From Ascaphus truei (taxonomy: Eukaryota > Chordata > Amphibia > Anura > Ascaphidae): 64,000 bases of DNA. The stretch spans positions 114,375,306-114,439,305 of the forward strand of contig CM071571.1 of assembly GCA_036426205.1 (NCBI GenBank). Direction: 5' to 3'. Both the position numbers and the translations under genes were made by a program. Every line of letters begins with the position of its first letter. Within the stretch, counting starts at the first letter, position 1. The notes below the pieces were generated by a model. It saw nothing but the letters and a program-made list of their open reading frames with translations, had not been told where the DNA came from and ran no database searches. Below are positions 30,007 through 41,888 of this stretch, one piece after another.

Positions 30007-32002
30007 TTAGTTTGTCCTGGTAAGTCAGAAAAAACATCCTGGAATTGTGTAATTATTGCTAACAAGTCCCCTTTTTGTTCAGAGGACAACTGTTTACCCA
30101 TTGGGATTCTATCGTCACTCATGATGTTCTCCCGTGGAGGCTGAGGACCCAAGTCCGTTTCCTCCTCCACCGGGTGGATGAATAGAGACTGCTGCATTTT
30201 CCAGGGTTTCAGCAAGTTCACATGGTAAATTTGTTTACCCTTCCTGGACCCTGGTTGAGCGATCTCGTAATCCACATCACCCGTACGGCGGAGTACTTCG
30301 AATGGGCCCTGCCATTTGGCCAGGAGTTTACTCTCGCAACTGGGTAACAATAACATCACCTGGTCTCCTGGGTGAAACACTCTCATGCGAGCATTCTGAT
30401 TGTATTGTCTCTCCTGACTGTCTTGGGCTGATCTAAGATTCTCCCTGGCAAAATGGCCGACCACATCTAGGCGCTTCCTAAGGTCTAGTACATATTGCAG
30501 GGTATTCTTAGAAGGGGACTGCTGTTCCTCCCAGGACTCCTTTAGGAGGTCTAGGATACCCCGGGGTTGGCGGCCATAGAGCAATTCAAATGGAGAGAAT
30601 CCCGTGGAGGCCTGGGGAACTTCCCGCACTGCAAACAGCAGAAAAGGGAGAAGTTCATCCCAGGCTCTCTTCTCTGAATCTACAAATTTCCTCAGCATCC
30701 CTTTTAGAGTTCGGTTAAATCTTTCCACAATCCGTCAGTCTGTGGATGGTAGACCGATGTCCGAACAGACTTAACCTCTAGTAACTTTAAGACATCCTGC
30801 ATCAGTTTAGCCATGAAATCTGTACCTTGGTCTGTCAACATAACCTGGGGAATTCCAACCCGTGAGAATAGTTCCAACAACTTGTTGGCTACTTGCTTCG
30901 CCGTTGCTGTTCTCAGGGGGAACGCCTCAGGATATCTTGTCGCATAATCAACAATTACAAGGATAAACCTGTGTCCTTTTGCAGAAGGTTCTAGAGGTCC
31001 TACCAAGCCTACCCCAATCCTCTCAAAGGGAACTGACACCAAGGGTAGAGGAACCAAAGGGGCTGGTTTTTGTCCTTTTGGACTAGTTAGCTGGCACTCC
31101 GGACATGCTGCACATAGCTTATCAATATCACTATGCATCCCTGGCCAATAGAATCGGGATGAAATACGGACCAATGTTTTATCCCTGCCCAGGTGACCAC
31201 CCCAAGGGACAGTATGGGCTAGAGTGAACAAAGATTTAACAAACGCCTTGGGAACCAATATCTGTCTGGTGACCTCCCCTGTTTGTGTCTGCCTATTCAC
31301 CCTATATAGGATATCCTTTGATAGCTCAAAATGGGGGAACACTATCACCCCCTGTGCATCTAAAATCTGTTCGTCAATTTTCACCACCTTGTCATACTGT
31401 CTAGCAAGGACTGGGTCTTCCCTTTGCTTCTGGCGAAAGTCAGAGAGGTACAGGTCTGGTAAATCTCCAGGGCCCATATCCCCCTTCCTCTGGCCATCCC
31501 CAGCCATCACTTGTGACCTCTGACTACTAGAATGGTCACCTTGAGACCCAGATTTCTGCAACCAGTCCTGTTTGGCCAAGCGTCTTTGCTTCCGAGTCTT
31601 TTGAACCCGGTATCTACTGGGGAAAAGGTCTGCCGAGAAGGGGAACAGTTTGCCAGGGTTCTCCTGAGCCCCAGAAGGAGGCTCCTCGTGAAAGACTGAG
31701 GCCATTAGGTCAGAAAAGAAAGGCCAGTCCCGACCGAGCACAACGGGGCCAGGGAGCCAAGGAGCGACTCCTACTTCGAGGTAAGCCTCCTGACCTTTTA
31801 CCTGTAGCCGTATTTTGGCCGTCGGATAGCGTTTTACATCGCCGTGTATACATTCTATGCTCCATGGGGAGTCAAAAGAACACACGTTGGGCGGTAACAG
31901 TTCCTGGAGGACCAGAGTTTTCCCAGAGCCCGAATCTACAAGGGCCTGGACGTTTTTTCCCCCAATCAGGACTGTAATTTTCTCCAGTGAAGGCCGAGGC
32001 AA
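29992..32002 (-). pseudogene. Protease and integrase of G2
   Basis: Aspartic protease with ALVDSGSGKTLVL and a later VLGRDW block (about 31980-31730). Integrase follows: zinc domain H-x6-H (HTVPWGGH) and C-x2-C (CAACPEC), then the DDE core with VDYATRYPEAF (first Asp), LTDQGTDF (second Asp) and, after a one-base frame change near 30722, ERFNRTLK (catalytic Glu). The C-terminal domain has KWQGPFEV and HVNLLKPW (GPF/Y-like). QFQDVFSDLPGQ then leads into RT, which is beyond the PLE. Integrase placed before RT is the Gmr1 arrangement. Confidence 0.92.
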
Positions 32003-33022
32003 CGGTCCTGCTGAATGAACACTCCATCAGTGGACAGTCCACATACCGGTGGCTTTGTTCTCCGCAGGCTGAACATGGAGAGGGTTCCCTCGCAGGAGGG
32101 GGCTGTGGATAGCACTCCGCTGGACCGGTTACTGGAGACCTGGCATCTGGTGGGTCCTGTGGGTGACGTCCTCGGAAGTTCCTCTCATTTTGCGACGAGC
32201 CGACATCCGGAAGGAGATGAGGGTCTCTGCGGGGACCAGCATTTGGACTCCGTCCTTGCTGGAACGACTGCTCCTTCCTTTGGACTTGGCTGTTCCATGA
32301 CGGGCCGTAGGTTCCCCATTGATCCGACCTCCCTCTTTGGGCGTCTGCAAGTGCCGGTGGAGTCGGGTCCAGGACACTCGGCTGTTGCTCAGCCCCACGG
32401 AAGTTCTCCACGAGTCGGACCGCCAAACTAGGGTTTCAGCAACGTGGCATTTTACCCACGAGCGTGCGGAAGGGGGTATTATTTGTATAAATTGTTCCAA
32501 AACCACCTGCTCAAGAATTGCCTCCTTAGTGCACTCCTTGGGTTGTATCCAGCGCGTACACAAGTCCAATAATCGCTGAGCGAGGACCCGGGGTCTCATC
32601 TTAGCAGTGTACTTCATGTTCCGGAACTGCTGCCGGTAGGTCTCTGGGGTCAGACCTAAGCGATCCAGTATGGCGGCTTTTACTTGTCGGTAGTCCATTG
32701 CCTGATCTGTAGGGAGGCCCTGATATGAGGCCTGGGTTTCTCCTATGAGGAGCGGGGCCAAAGCAGTTGCCCAGCGATCTTCAGCCCTGCCCTGAGCTTC
32801 AGCGACTCTTTCAAATGTCAGTAAAAAAGCCTCTGCATCCTCGTTCAGAGCCATTTTCCTCAGGAGTATCGGGGGTCTGCTTGCCAGTTCTGTACAGGCA
32901 GACCCTTGGAATTGGGTCACCAGCTTGGCAATCCGCTCATCCTGTGCTGCTTGTAGTCTTTCATCTCTCTCCGCGAGCAGCCGAGCCTGCTCGCACAGAA
33001 AGTCTTTCAAAAGTTCTTCCAT
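31870..33022 (-). pseudogene. Gag of G2 with SCAN-like domain and zinc knuckle
   Basis: Starts at MEELLKDFL (33022). Residues 1-40 are a likely coiled coil (LLAERDERLQAAQDERIAKL). A capsid N-terminal part follows (about 50-118), then a SCAN-like capsid C-terminal domain at about 122-197 (LTPETYRQQFRN, RVLAQRLLDLCTRW, LEQFIQIIPPSARSWV), the dimerisation fold that vertebrate SCAN zinc-finger proteins acquired from such Gags. A frameshift near 32430 precedes the Pro-rich linker and a CCHC knuckle (CSACGEQSHRYVDC). Gag packages RNA in the particle; this copy is broken. Confidence 0.88.
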
Positions 33023-33074
33023 TCTTGTGTGTGTGTGTGGCCCTTTAACTGCAGGAGCCTTTTGAAAATATCCA

Positions 33075-33091
33075 TCCCACTTCTGACACCA
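33075..33091 (-). other. Primer-binding site of G2 (tRNA-Leu type)
   Basis: TGGTGTCAGAAGTGGGA on the element strand, 2 nt from the LTR end; complementary to a tRNA 3' end of the leucine type (ending in TGACACCA). The tRNA assignment is from memory of leucine tRNA acceptor ends. Confidence 0.75.
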
Positions 33092-33093
33092 TA

Positions 33094-33566
33094 TGTTGCA
33101 GGGTACATGCAACTACACACGTGGGTTTCTTGACAAGGCTTATTTATTTAGCCTTAAAAGATATACAGCACACAAAACAAAAATAGGTTTTCATCAGCAA
33201 CAAAAGAAAATGGCTTTTTCTTCCGCAAACCAAACAAAACAGTTTCTCTTTAGCAGACAGTATATAAATCAGGCAGTTACCCTTTTCCTATGCAGGGGAC
33301 AGACAGTTCACAATTCAACTACCTTGCTACTCAGACCTTGTTTCAGGAATCTCTTTAGCAATCTCTTTAGCAGCTTACTCCTCACTCCTCAACAGCCAGG
33401 CTCCATGTGTCTACAGCCTGGGTTTTAACACACCTTGATTAGGCAGCTGGGATCCAACTAATTGTCCTGAGGTTCCCAGCTGAAGTTAACCTAGTCAGTG
33501 CTGCACTGCAGACTAGACATAGGTTTTCCAGGCATATAACTGGTGGCTTTTATTTACCCTGTCACA
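33094..33566 (-). mobile_element. 5' LTR of G2
   Basis: Partner of 23036-23507. Carries TG...CA ends and is followed by the second GGCCT of the target-site duplication. A noisy third copy is at 46845-47367. Confidence 0.92.
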
Positions 33567-33571
33567 GGCCT

Positions 33572-36280
33572 ATTCTATAAAACTTCATAAAAAAAATTGC
33601 AGGCCGGTTACGCCACCAGTTTTTGAGTGTTGCTATCACGGTATTCAGAAAGCCTAGAATACCAACGATAGCAAAATGCACAAACTGGCGAGTAGCCAGC
33701 GACATGAGGTTCACCTCTCTCAAAAGGGCTCACTCGGCGATCTACTTCGACCTGGCCTATGCATTTAAATGTCTCGCGTCAATTGACCGTGGGATTTAAA
33801 TGCATAGGAGATACTCGCACCCCATAACAGGGGCTGTATCTCGAGAAGAAGGGGTTCCTGGACCTGAAAACAACACGGTTCTGCTCCGGCGACCCCCTGC
33901 ACATGAACCCTAGTATTAACATTTTTATTAGCCACTATGGCAATGAAGGGGTTAAACCTCAGTAGCCGAATTATTGAGGCAGACGGGGTGGATGAAGGGT
34001 GTAGTAGTCCCAGGGTTGATGGTTAGGCCTGCCTGGAAGGTTGAGGGAGGCGTTAACCCCTTCAATACCACACCGATTGGACTGCTATGGTAATGAAGGT
34101 GTTAACCAGTCCCGCTACCCCCGGTAGGCCTAAACACCCACCCTTGGGGCTGCTACACACTTAACCAATCCCTCTACTCCCAAGAAACAAAAATAAACAC
34201 AACAACCCTACTACCCACCTCCTCTACCCCCAACAACCCCCCCTCCCCAACATATCCAGTACAGTGATAGGCAAAATTGATATTATCCACATATGGATAA
34301 TAGCTTATGTGCCCATTATAAAATCAAACCTTAGCCAGCCATCATACATAAAGCAAATAAAACTTTCTACTTACCCCTGCCATCATGAAGGGCGTCCTCG
34401 TAAGCATACACCAGGTCCATGTCCTCCGTTGCCAGCAAAAGTACATGGAAAAATACAATTTAATCCCTTAATCACCTTAGTGTTTAATAACCGCTATAGT
34501 AATTAAGGGTTAACCCACTCTCCACTGCTAACCACCCGGGAGGCCTAAAACCTAAGGGCCACTATACCCACCCTCTACCCATTGATTGACACAGTGGAAC
34601 ATCATACCCATATAATATAGGCATGATAAGCCACAATAGCAGTCAATGGCCAACCTATTAAAACTAAATTCACAACAATTAAAGAAATAAACAAGCACCT
34701 AAACACCACAACAATAGAACTAAAAAGCCTCAACTACACATCAATTAAATTATTCTAACACCAAAACTGCTAAAGATTAAAAATTATATTATAACAAAAT
34801 CCTAAAATGTACTAGAAACAAGTCATCCAAATTCCAAACAATTTAATCAAAACAATAAACAGAAATAGATAAAATACCAAACAATACAAAACAAGCATTT
34901 GCCAAGAAATTCATTGTATTTATTTGTACCCGGGGCACATATTAATACATTAGCAGTCAATGGGCAATGAAAAACATAAAAATAAATAAATGCAATAAAA
35001 TTCAATATTTATCTTACATTTAGAAGTCTTCACCCTCCGAATCCCGGGGTATCAGGAAGCTCTCGACCCGCGACGTTCCCCCACAATCAGTCTCCATCCA
35101 CCTTGAAGAACAGCATCAGGTACCAAAATCTTCTTTCTTCCATCTTCTTTCTCCTTCTTCTATCTTCATCTGTCATTATTTTCTTATTTTCTTTAATCTT
35201 CCTATCTTCTTCTTTCCATCCAAAACTCCATGGTAAATCCAAAATGGATATTGCCACTTCCAGATCTTCTGCTAAAATGAGACGTACATGCATTATATAG
35301 GGCACGTGACATCACATTTTAGGTCAGACGGTACAGCTCCAATCTGATTGGGCGCTGTATCATGTGCCCACCTCTTTTTTTTTTAAGGATGTGACATCAT
35401 CTCCAAAGGAGGTACGTCAAATCCTCAAAACCACATGGCTGATTCACATGGTATCACAGCCAATGGGATTGAAGACAAACCCATTGGTTCCTGTACCAGG
35501 TAATATGTTCCCTTAAAGTGATGTCACATTCTTTTTCACTAATGGAACATACAGTATCACTTGGTACAGAAGCCAATGGGATTGTCTTCAATCCCATTGG
35601 CTGTAACACCATGTGATACTGTATAGCCATGTCGTTTTAAGGAAGTGACGTACCTCCCTTGGAAATAACTCCACCTGTCACCCACACCCCCCCGCCACCC
35701 CTCCGCAAGGCCTAAACACCCACCAAAGACCAAATACCAGCTTAACCCACCCCGCTACCCACAATAAACATGGCACTGGTGCTTAACCCCTTCATTGCCT
35801 TCACGGTCAGCCTCTAACGTAATAAAGTTGCCTGTAAATGCATTTTTATTGCATGGGATTCACGCCGGAGGCCTCTGGTGCTGATATTAATGGGTATCAG
35901 CTCCGGAGACTCCTGGCATCAATCCGATGCAGGAAAAAAAGCATTTTTTTTCTATGCCTTCTCTCGCCGCCTTCACAGCAGTTTCTCCCCTGCCTCACGC
36001 CAACTTTTCCTAGTGTGAGGATTTTGGGAGAAACTCGCCATTCTAGAGCCACAATTAGCCTTGATAAACTAATCGAGGCTACTAGAATTGCACGAGTTTC
36101 AAAACCTGCCGATAAGTGGCTTATCCCCGCTCACCTGGCGATGTGTTTTGGACGGCAGAAAAAATTGGCGATTGATGCCTTTATCACCCACTTATCTAGG
36201 CTTACTGAATAGCAGCTGCCATTTTGGCCGAAAAGGCCTCGCTCGATAAGTGACTTATCGAGGCTTATTGAATAGGCCCT
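33572..36280. mobile_element. 2.7-kb Harbinger-like element, copy C (split by G2)
   Basis: Its first 7 bp, GGGGCCT, are at 23029-23035; G2 separates them from the rest. The right end GAATAGGCCC (36271-36279) is the inverse of GGGGCCTATTC at the left. Subterminal GATAAG and GGCGA motifs recur at both ends. The interior has GGGTTAA-rich blocks, a hairpin around TTATCCACATATGGATAA, a CATGATGGC/CATCATGAAGG block and paired CACATGG/CCATGTG blocks with GATTGGG/CCCATTGG (35320-35650). No transposase. The complete terminal duplication is unclear. Confidence 0.65.
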
Positions 36281-37609
36281 ACACTGTTATACAGTATATT
36301 ATTTTATCTTTTCTGCCCACTTTCCAGAAATAATGAACTTATGTTAGGCTTTATGGGTGTACATATACATAGTATTGAACTGGTACATGGCATCCTGCAG
36401 GTGTACTTCTTGAAAAAAAATTATGAATACTGTAGACACAATTGCACCTTAACCTATTATGTCAATTCATATTATTATTTTTAACTTGATAAAAATGTGT
36501 CATAATTAAATATGGACATCATTTAGTATTGTACATTTGTTATTAATAAAACTAAATTTTACCTAGAGATTTTTTCTGCAGCAATGTAAGGTAATTGTGC
36601 ATATTTGATTATATGGCACCAGAAAGAGACATACAAGAAGAACAGTAGAGCCAATGCATTTTGATATTTGAAGTGATTTCATTGTGCTAATACTCTGAAT
36701 ATTTTTTTAATCTATATTTCCATCGGGGTTATATTTTTCATGAATAAAATGGAAACGCAGTGAGAGCTAAGCTTGCTGCCAGGAATGAACAAAATCACGA
36801 TGACCTTTTCCTTTGCTCTTTTCAGCAGTAGGTCAGCCCTGTGAAGACAATCATACAGTATACAGTTGAGATCAGCTTCAAATAGGAAATAAACTCAGAA
36901 AAAGCATTTGAATGCTGGCAAAAAAAATCATTGTTCGCAATGAAAAGAAAAAGCAATGCCAAACAGACAACCTGAATGCTATGCACGTCTGTTGCAAAAT
37001 ATTACTTGTTTTTGTGATCAGATACTGTACAGAGTGAACATAATACAGAAACGGAATTTCAATTTTCGCAATTATCATGGCAAGGATCTCATTATGTAGC
37101 TGTTGTATATTTTATTTCAGAAATATGAGGAAAATTAACTTTCTCTTATAACCTTTAAACCCCTTCAAGAATAAAAGAAAAGAGGAATGATGATTAGCAT
37201 TTTTATCTAGATTTTTGTATCTGTAGAATGGGGGTGTGAGAAAATTACCTATAGTAATAGAAATACAAAATATTACTAAGTTTAAAGTTAAGGGTGTTCC
37301 TATTTCAAAGAATTTATACTTTACCTATTAAAATAACTGTGTGGTTCCAGTTCATATTCCTGTGAGTACACCTAAGGTCTCTCTGCATTCAGGTTTCTTT
37401 GCTGTTTTTACTCATTTATTTTGAACAGAATTCAAGAATGTAATTTTTATTCAGATTCTATCATCCTCGTTTTCCCTGTGCACCTCCCAATTGGCATTTT
37501 TTTTTCATGAAAACGTAAAATAAAAAGTAAAAAAGCATACAGATGAAACTGCCAGTTCTGGCCCTCTTGCCTTGCGGGTCCCGAACTGCATCCTATCCAT
37601 AGCCACGAG
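36281..37609. other. AT-rich stretch without recognised features
   Basis: No long ORF, terminal repeats or match elsewhere except the noisy copy at 50222-51544. The section at about 36720-37080 is not repetitive inside the window and could be unique DNA. Confidence 0.45.
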
Positions 37610-38671
37610 TGTGAGGATTTGTCATTCTGCCGGTTCTGTCCCCTTAACCCTCACCTGTCCATCAGATCCCAGGGACAACCATGGAGGGCATCTCAGCAGT
37701 AGTTCACGCGCGCGGCGTGCACGTAATGCGTGGGCATCTTTTGTCTCTGCTATCCCCATGTCCAGAATGGACTCTTCTCCCGGCTGCAGTGACGCGTGAC
37801 GGATGCACATGTTCCTTAACTTCCGTCTCGGGTTCCGCCTCTGGTTTCGCCCCTGGTTCCCACCCCCACTCTGACGATGGAGGTACACGGCGCAGCAACC
37901 GCACATGTCCCTCCCCTCTCTTCTCGGGTCCCGCCTATGGTCTCTGCCCCCCCCTGATGACGAAGGTACGCGGTGCAGCAGCCGCACACGCTCCTCCCCA
38001 CTTGTCTCGGGTCCCGCCTCTGGTCTCCACTCCTGCTCTGACGCATGTATTGTGATGCACGTGAGTGATGTGCAACTGGGTCGCCAAAGTGTTGCGTGGG
38101 TGGTGCACGGGGCGCACGCACCTCATAGAGATATTGCTCCCACTCCTAATCGGCTGCATAATAGGATGCACCTGCATGATCCAGAAGCCTTTCAGTGAGG
38201 CTTCCTGCACTTCCTGGTTGCCTCCCATTGGTAGGGTGTTCCTTAAATACCTTGTCAGTTCTCTCCTGCCTGGCCGAGCATAACTCCTGTTTTGTGACGC
38301 TGAACCACACTGCAACCGGTCTGTCTGCTTCCTACCTTGCTGTCTGACACTGTAATTCTGTGATACTCTCCTGCACTGACCTTGGCTTTGAAATACAATG
38401 ATCCTGCTCTCTACTGCACTGACCCTGGCTTTGGCAATACGACGACTCTACCTTCTCCAATCCTGACTCCGGCTACGTACCCCAACGATCCGCTACTCTC
38501 CACTCCTAAACCCAGCAAGTACCACGTTTATGCTGTTTTCTATAACCCTGATCCGGCTTGCAAGACTATCCTACACTCTAGACGCGCCCTCGCAGTTGTG
38601 GTCGGCGTTCTATACAAATCCCTACCTCAGCCCCGCGGTCGCGCCTCGTTTGTGGTGAGCTACGCGTTACA
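37610..38671 (+). mobile_element. Solo LTR S1 of a Ty3 chromovirus
   Basis: Begins TGTGAGGATTTG and ends CGCGTTACA. Flanks ACGAG (37605-37609) and AAGAG (38672-38676) agree at four of five positions, as expected of an old 5-bp duplication. Its last 90 bp resemble the end of the G3 LTR (63808-64000, -). U3 contains about 95-bp tandem units (about 37830-38040: CTCGGGTTCCGCCTCTGG, CTCGGGTCCCGCCTATGG, CTCGGGTCCCGCCTCTGG). No internal coding region is attached, so it is a recombination product. Confidence 0.75.
38243..38283 (+). promoter_or_regulatory. Core promoter and predicted transcript start of S1
   Basis: A TATA-like TTAAATA at 38243-38249 is followed about 30 bp later by GAGCATAA (38276-38283), the predicted RNA 5' end. 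GAGCATAA is the exact complement of TTATGCTC, the first bases after the 5' LTR of the related element G3. Confidence 0.55.
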
Positions 38672-38765
38672 AAGAGATTCCAGCGGCACAAATAATGGCC
38701 CATTGAATTAACACAGTAGGTTCCCTGCATTTTAATTTTACTTGTGCAGTGTGAATCCTACCGGG

Positions 38766-39318
38766 TGTCAGGAAATATCCCTGACATATTTTCCTAATTA
38801 TTCCTCTCCCTTCTGTTCCTTATCTGTCCACCTGTTTGTGCTGCTGTTTCTCCTCTTGTTGGTCCTGTCCTCTGCCCTTATAGTTTCCTGTTTCCTGCGC
38901 CTCCCTTGACTTTGTTTTTTGTCCAGACTCCTTATGCCATGCCCTGATTTCCTTCTGTTCCTGTCTAGTCCTGTAAATATTAAAGGCCCTTGCTAGTGTT
39001 CTGACTTGTCCCTCTTTGTTTCCTGTTTGTGAGTCCCTGGTCTCAGTTCCTGCTCCCTAATCTCACTTCCTGCTTCCCTGTTCCTGCCTTCCTGCTGCCA
39101 AGCCCTGCTTGGACTCTGATGATCCTTGCTTGCTGCCTGCCACTAACCTCTGCCTGGACCCCGAAACTTCTGCGCACCACCTGCCACCGAACCCTGCCTA
39201 TGACCCAAAGATCCTGCTTGCCACCTTCTACCGACCTCAGCCTGTGACCCCAACAATCCTTGCCTTCCCTGCTGTTCCGGCCATTGAGGTCCTACCTGCT
39301 CCTGGAGTCCCTGTGACA
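38766..39318 (+). mobile_element. Solo LTR S2 of a Ty3 element
   Basis: TGTCAGGAAATATCC ... CCCTGTGACA, flanked by CCGGG (38761-38765) and CTGGG (39319-39323), a 5-bp duplication with one C-to-T change at a CpG. Its GCCAAGCCCTGCTTGGACTC-type sequence resembles the LTR-like fragment at 1401-1815. A TATAG near 38880 may be its TATA box. Confidence 0.75.
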
Positions 39319-39958
39319 CTGGGATTCACTTGTCTGTAAGAGACGCGCAGTAAAAGATAGACTGAATATGTCACTCTATCTGTGCGCCTCTGACAATGAA
39401 TTGTGCGACTTTATTTTTATTTTTATAACATATCATTGTAGTAGGGTGTCTTCAGAGCCTAATCACATTTATTTCAGGTCTGGTGACCCCCTGCTTCCCA
39501 AGTTACATGCCCCATTATGGGGTGGCAGTATCCCAGCAGCACATACAGTACAGTAATGGGCAAATCCCTATTATCTATATCAGGAAAATAGCTAATTTGC
39601 CCATTAAAAAATAATGCATAACCAAAAAATTACCCAGCCAGCATATATAGTTGTAAATTAAAGCTGTACTTACCCCTTCCAGAATGAAAGTGGGCACCAA
39701 CACAAAAATAAAAAAAAGAGTGTGTGTGCCAAGCACGCACATTTTAAGTGAAACTTCTTTGTCTTCTGTTACTGTTTTGTCACAGAAATTGTATTTGTGA
39801 TGGTAATGTTTTTAATTAAAAATCAAAATACAATTCAGTAACGAAATGCAAAGAAGTTTGACTTAGAACGCGCATGCTCTACACATCCCCTCAGTTTTAG
39901 CTATTTGCACTTCTATATTTATACTAACTGTGAATTCCTTGTGTGTTTCTGAGTGTGA
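39319..39958. other. Spacer with a Harbinger-like module
   Basis: Mostly unassigned. About 39545-39700 (ATGGGCAAATCCCTATTATC ... GCCCATTA ... ACTTACCCCTTCCAGAATGAA) repeats a module of Harbinger copies B and C. There is no coding content. Confidence 0.4.
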
Positions 39959-41225
39959 GTGTGAGTGAGTGTGAGAGAGTGAGTGTGTGAGAGTGTGTGA
40001 AAGTGTGTGAGAGAGTGTCAGAGAGTGTCAGAGAGTGTTGTGAGAAAGTGGGTGTGAGAGAGTGAGAGTGACCTAGGTAGGGGGGGTGGGGGGGTTACCT
40101 GTGTAGGCGGGTGGGGGGTTCCTGGGTGGATGACTTACTTACTGGGGTGGGTGACTGACTGACCTTGGTGGGTGACTGACCTGGGTGACTGACTGCCCTG
40201 GGTGGGTGACTGACTGACTGAACTAGGTGGGTGACTGACTGACTGACCTGGGTGGGTGACTGGCTGACTTAACTGGGTGGGTGACTGACTGACTGACCTG
40301 GGAGGGTGACTGACCTAATCAGGTTACTGGCTTACTGACCTGGGTGACTGACTGACTTTGGTGGGTGACAGACTGACTGAGTGGGTGGGTGACTGGCTGG
40401 GTGACTGACTGGGTGGGTGGGTGACTGATTAGGTGGGTGACTGATGGACTGGCCTGGGTTGGTGACAGACTGACTTAGGTGGTGACTGACTGACCTAGGT
40501 GGGTGATTAACATGGGTGACTGACTGACCAGGGTGGGTGACTGACCTGGGTGACTGACTGATTGACCTGGGTGGGTGACTGACTGACTGACCTGGGTGAC
40601 TAACTGACTGACCTGGGTGGGTGATTGAATGACTTACTGACCTGGGTAGGTGACTTACCTGGGTGACTGCCTGACCTGGGTGGGTGACTGGCTGACCTGG
40701 GTGACAGACTGATTGAACTGGGGGGTGACTGACTGACCTGGGTACGTGGTTGACTGACCTGGGTGGTAGACTGACTGACCTGGGTAACTGACATACTGAC
40801 TGACCTTGGTGGCCGACTGACTGACCTGGGTGGGTGACTGACTGACCTGGGTGGGTGACTGACTGTCTGAACTGGGTGGGTGACTCACTGACCTGGGTGG
40901 GTAACTGACTGTCTGAACTGGGTGGGTGACTCACTGACCTGGGTGGGTGACTGACCTGTTTGGATGACTGACCTGGTTGGGTGACTGACTGAATGACTGA
41001 CCTGCGTGACTGACTGACCTTGGTTGGTGACTGACTGTGTGGGTGGGTGACTTGCTTGGTGTGTGACTGACTGGGTGGGTGACTGGGTGGGTGGGTGATT
41101 GGGTGGGTGGTTAACTGACTGACTGACCTGGGTGGGTGACTGATCTGGGTGACAGACTGACTGACCTGGGTGGCTGACTGACCTGACTGACTGACTGATG
41201 TGGGTGGGTGACTGACCTTGGTGAC
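39959..41225. repeat. GTGA/GACT-type minisatellite array
   Basis: A GTGAGAGAGTGT-rich lead (39950-40070), two G-rich blocks able to form G-quadruplexes (about 40081-40120), then over 1.1 kb of variants of CTGACCTGGGTGGGTGACTGA. The array explains the long Pro/Ser/Gln-rich frames on the minus strand, which are not genes. Confidence 0.95.
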
Positions 41226-41888
41226 TGACTGGTGTGTGTGGAGTGTTTAACCAAATTTGGCGCTCATATACATTTGCAATAACAATGATATAATCAAAAC
41301 AATACAATAGTGATAATGGTGATACTTAGACAAACACAATGGTTGATTGCAGCTGTGACCTGGTGTAGGATTTCTTTCTCAATCCTCATAGAAAGTGGCA
41401 AGTGGATCATCAGGAAGCGCATACCATGTGGGAACACATAAAAAGAAAAATGCTTTTGGATGCAATATTGTGCAGAAAGTGGTGAAGTAAAGTTGCTAGC
41501 ACAGAATGTGTACACAGAATACTCACAAACGTGAGGTAGGATGAAGGCACATAAAGGTATCTTTAAGAGCTGGTGTCAGTCTGTGGAGTATGGTGTTGCC
41601 AGAATAGTGTGGTTCCCAGCTGACCTTAGGATAGGAAAACACTGGACATAGCGTAGACCGTAAAACAATTTAATAAAAGAAGTAGTTATAATCCAATCTA
41701 CTCACATATTGCAAGATTAAAAACAGCATTTTGGATCTCAATGATCTCTGCAGATAGCGCTCGATGCTGCCACCGGATGGGGCCTCTCTCTCTGGTCTCC
41801 CTCCTTCTCTGCTCTGCGTGTCACGAGTGCGTGTCAGCAACCGGAAGTGACGTCATCGGCATCCAAAGGTTCCGGTGGGTAGAGACAG

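Larger units (their letters stand above)
23036..33566 (-). mobile_element. Gmr1-like Ty3 LTR retrotransposon (element G2), with nested PLE
   Basis: Bounded by two LTRs about 98% identical by eye and by a 5-bp duplication GGCCT (23031-23035 and 33567-33571). Without the PLE insert it is about 5.4 kb. Domain order on the minus strand is gag, protease, integrase, RT, RNase H: integrase precedes RT, which among Ty3 elements defines the Gmr1-like group. Gag has a SCAN-like domain, as expected since the vertebrate SCAN domain was derived from Gmr1-like Gag. It is inserted 7 bp inside the left end of a Harbinger-like element. Several frameshifts disable it. Confidence 0.9.

Noticed and set aside
31224..33048. 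Plus-strand frames of 86-138 codons
   Set aside because: Antisense to the G2 gag and integrase genes, which have clear motifs on the minus strand.
37572..38315. Overlapping 100-125-codon frames on both strands
   Set aside because: GC-rich LTR U3 repeats; frames overlap on both strands and lack any family signature.
40332..41307. Long minus-strand frames rich in HPGQS/PPRSVS repeats
   Set aside because: They are translations of the GACT minisatellite; unit length and phase explain the open frames.
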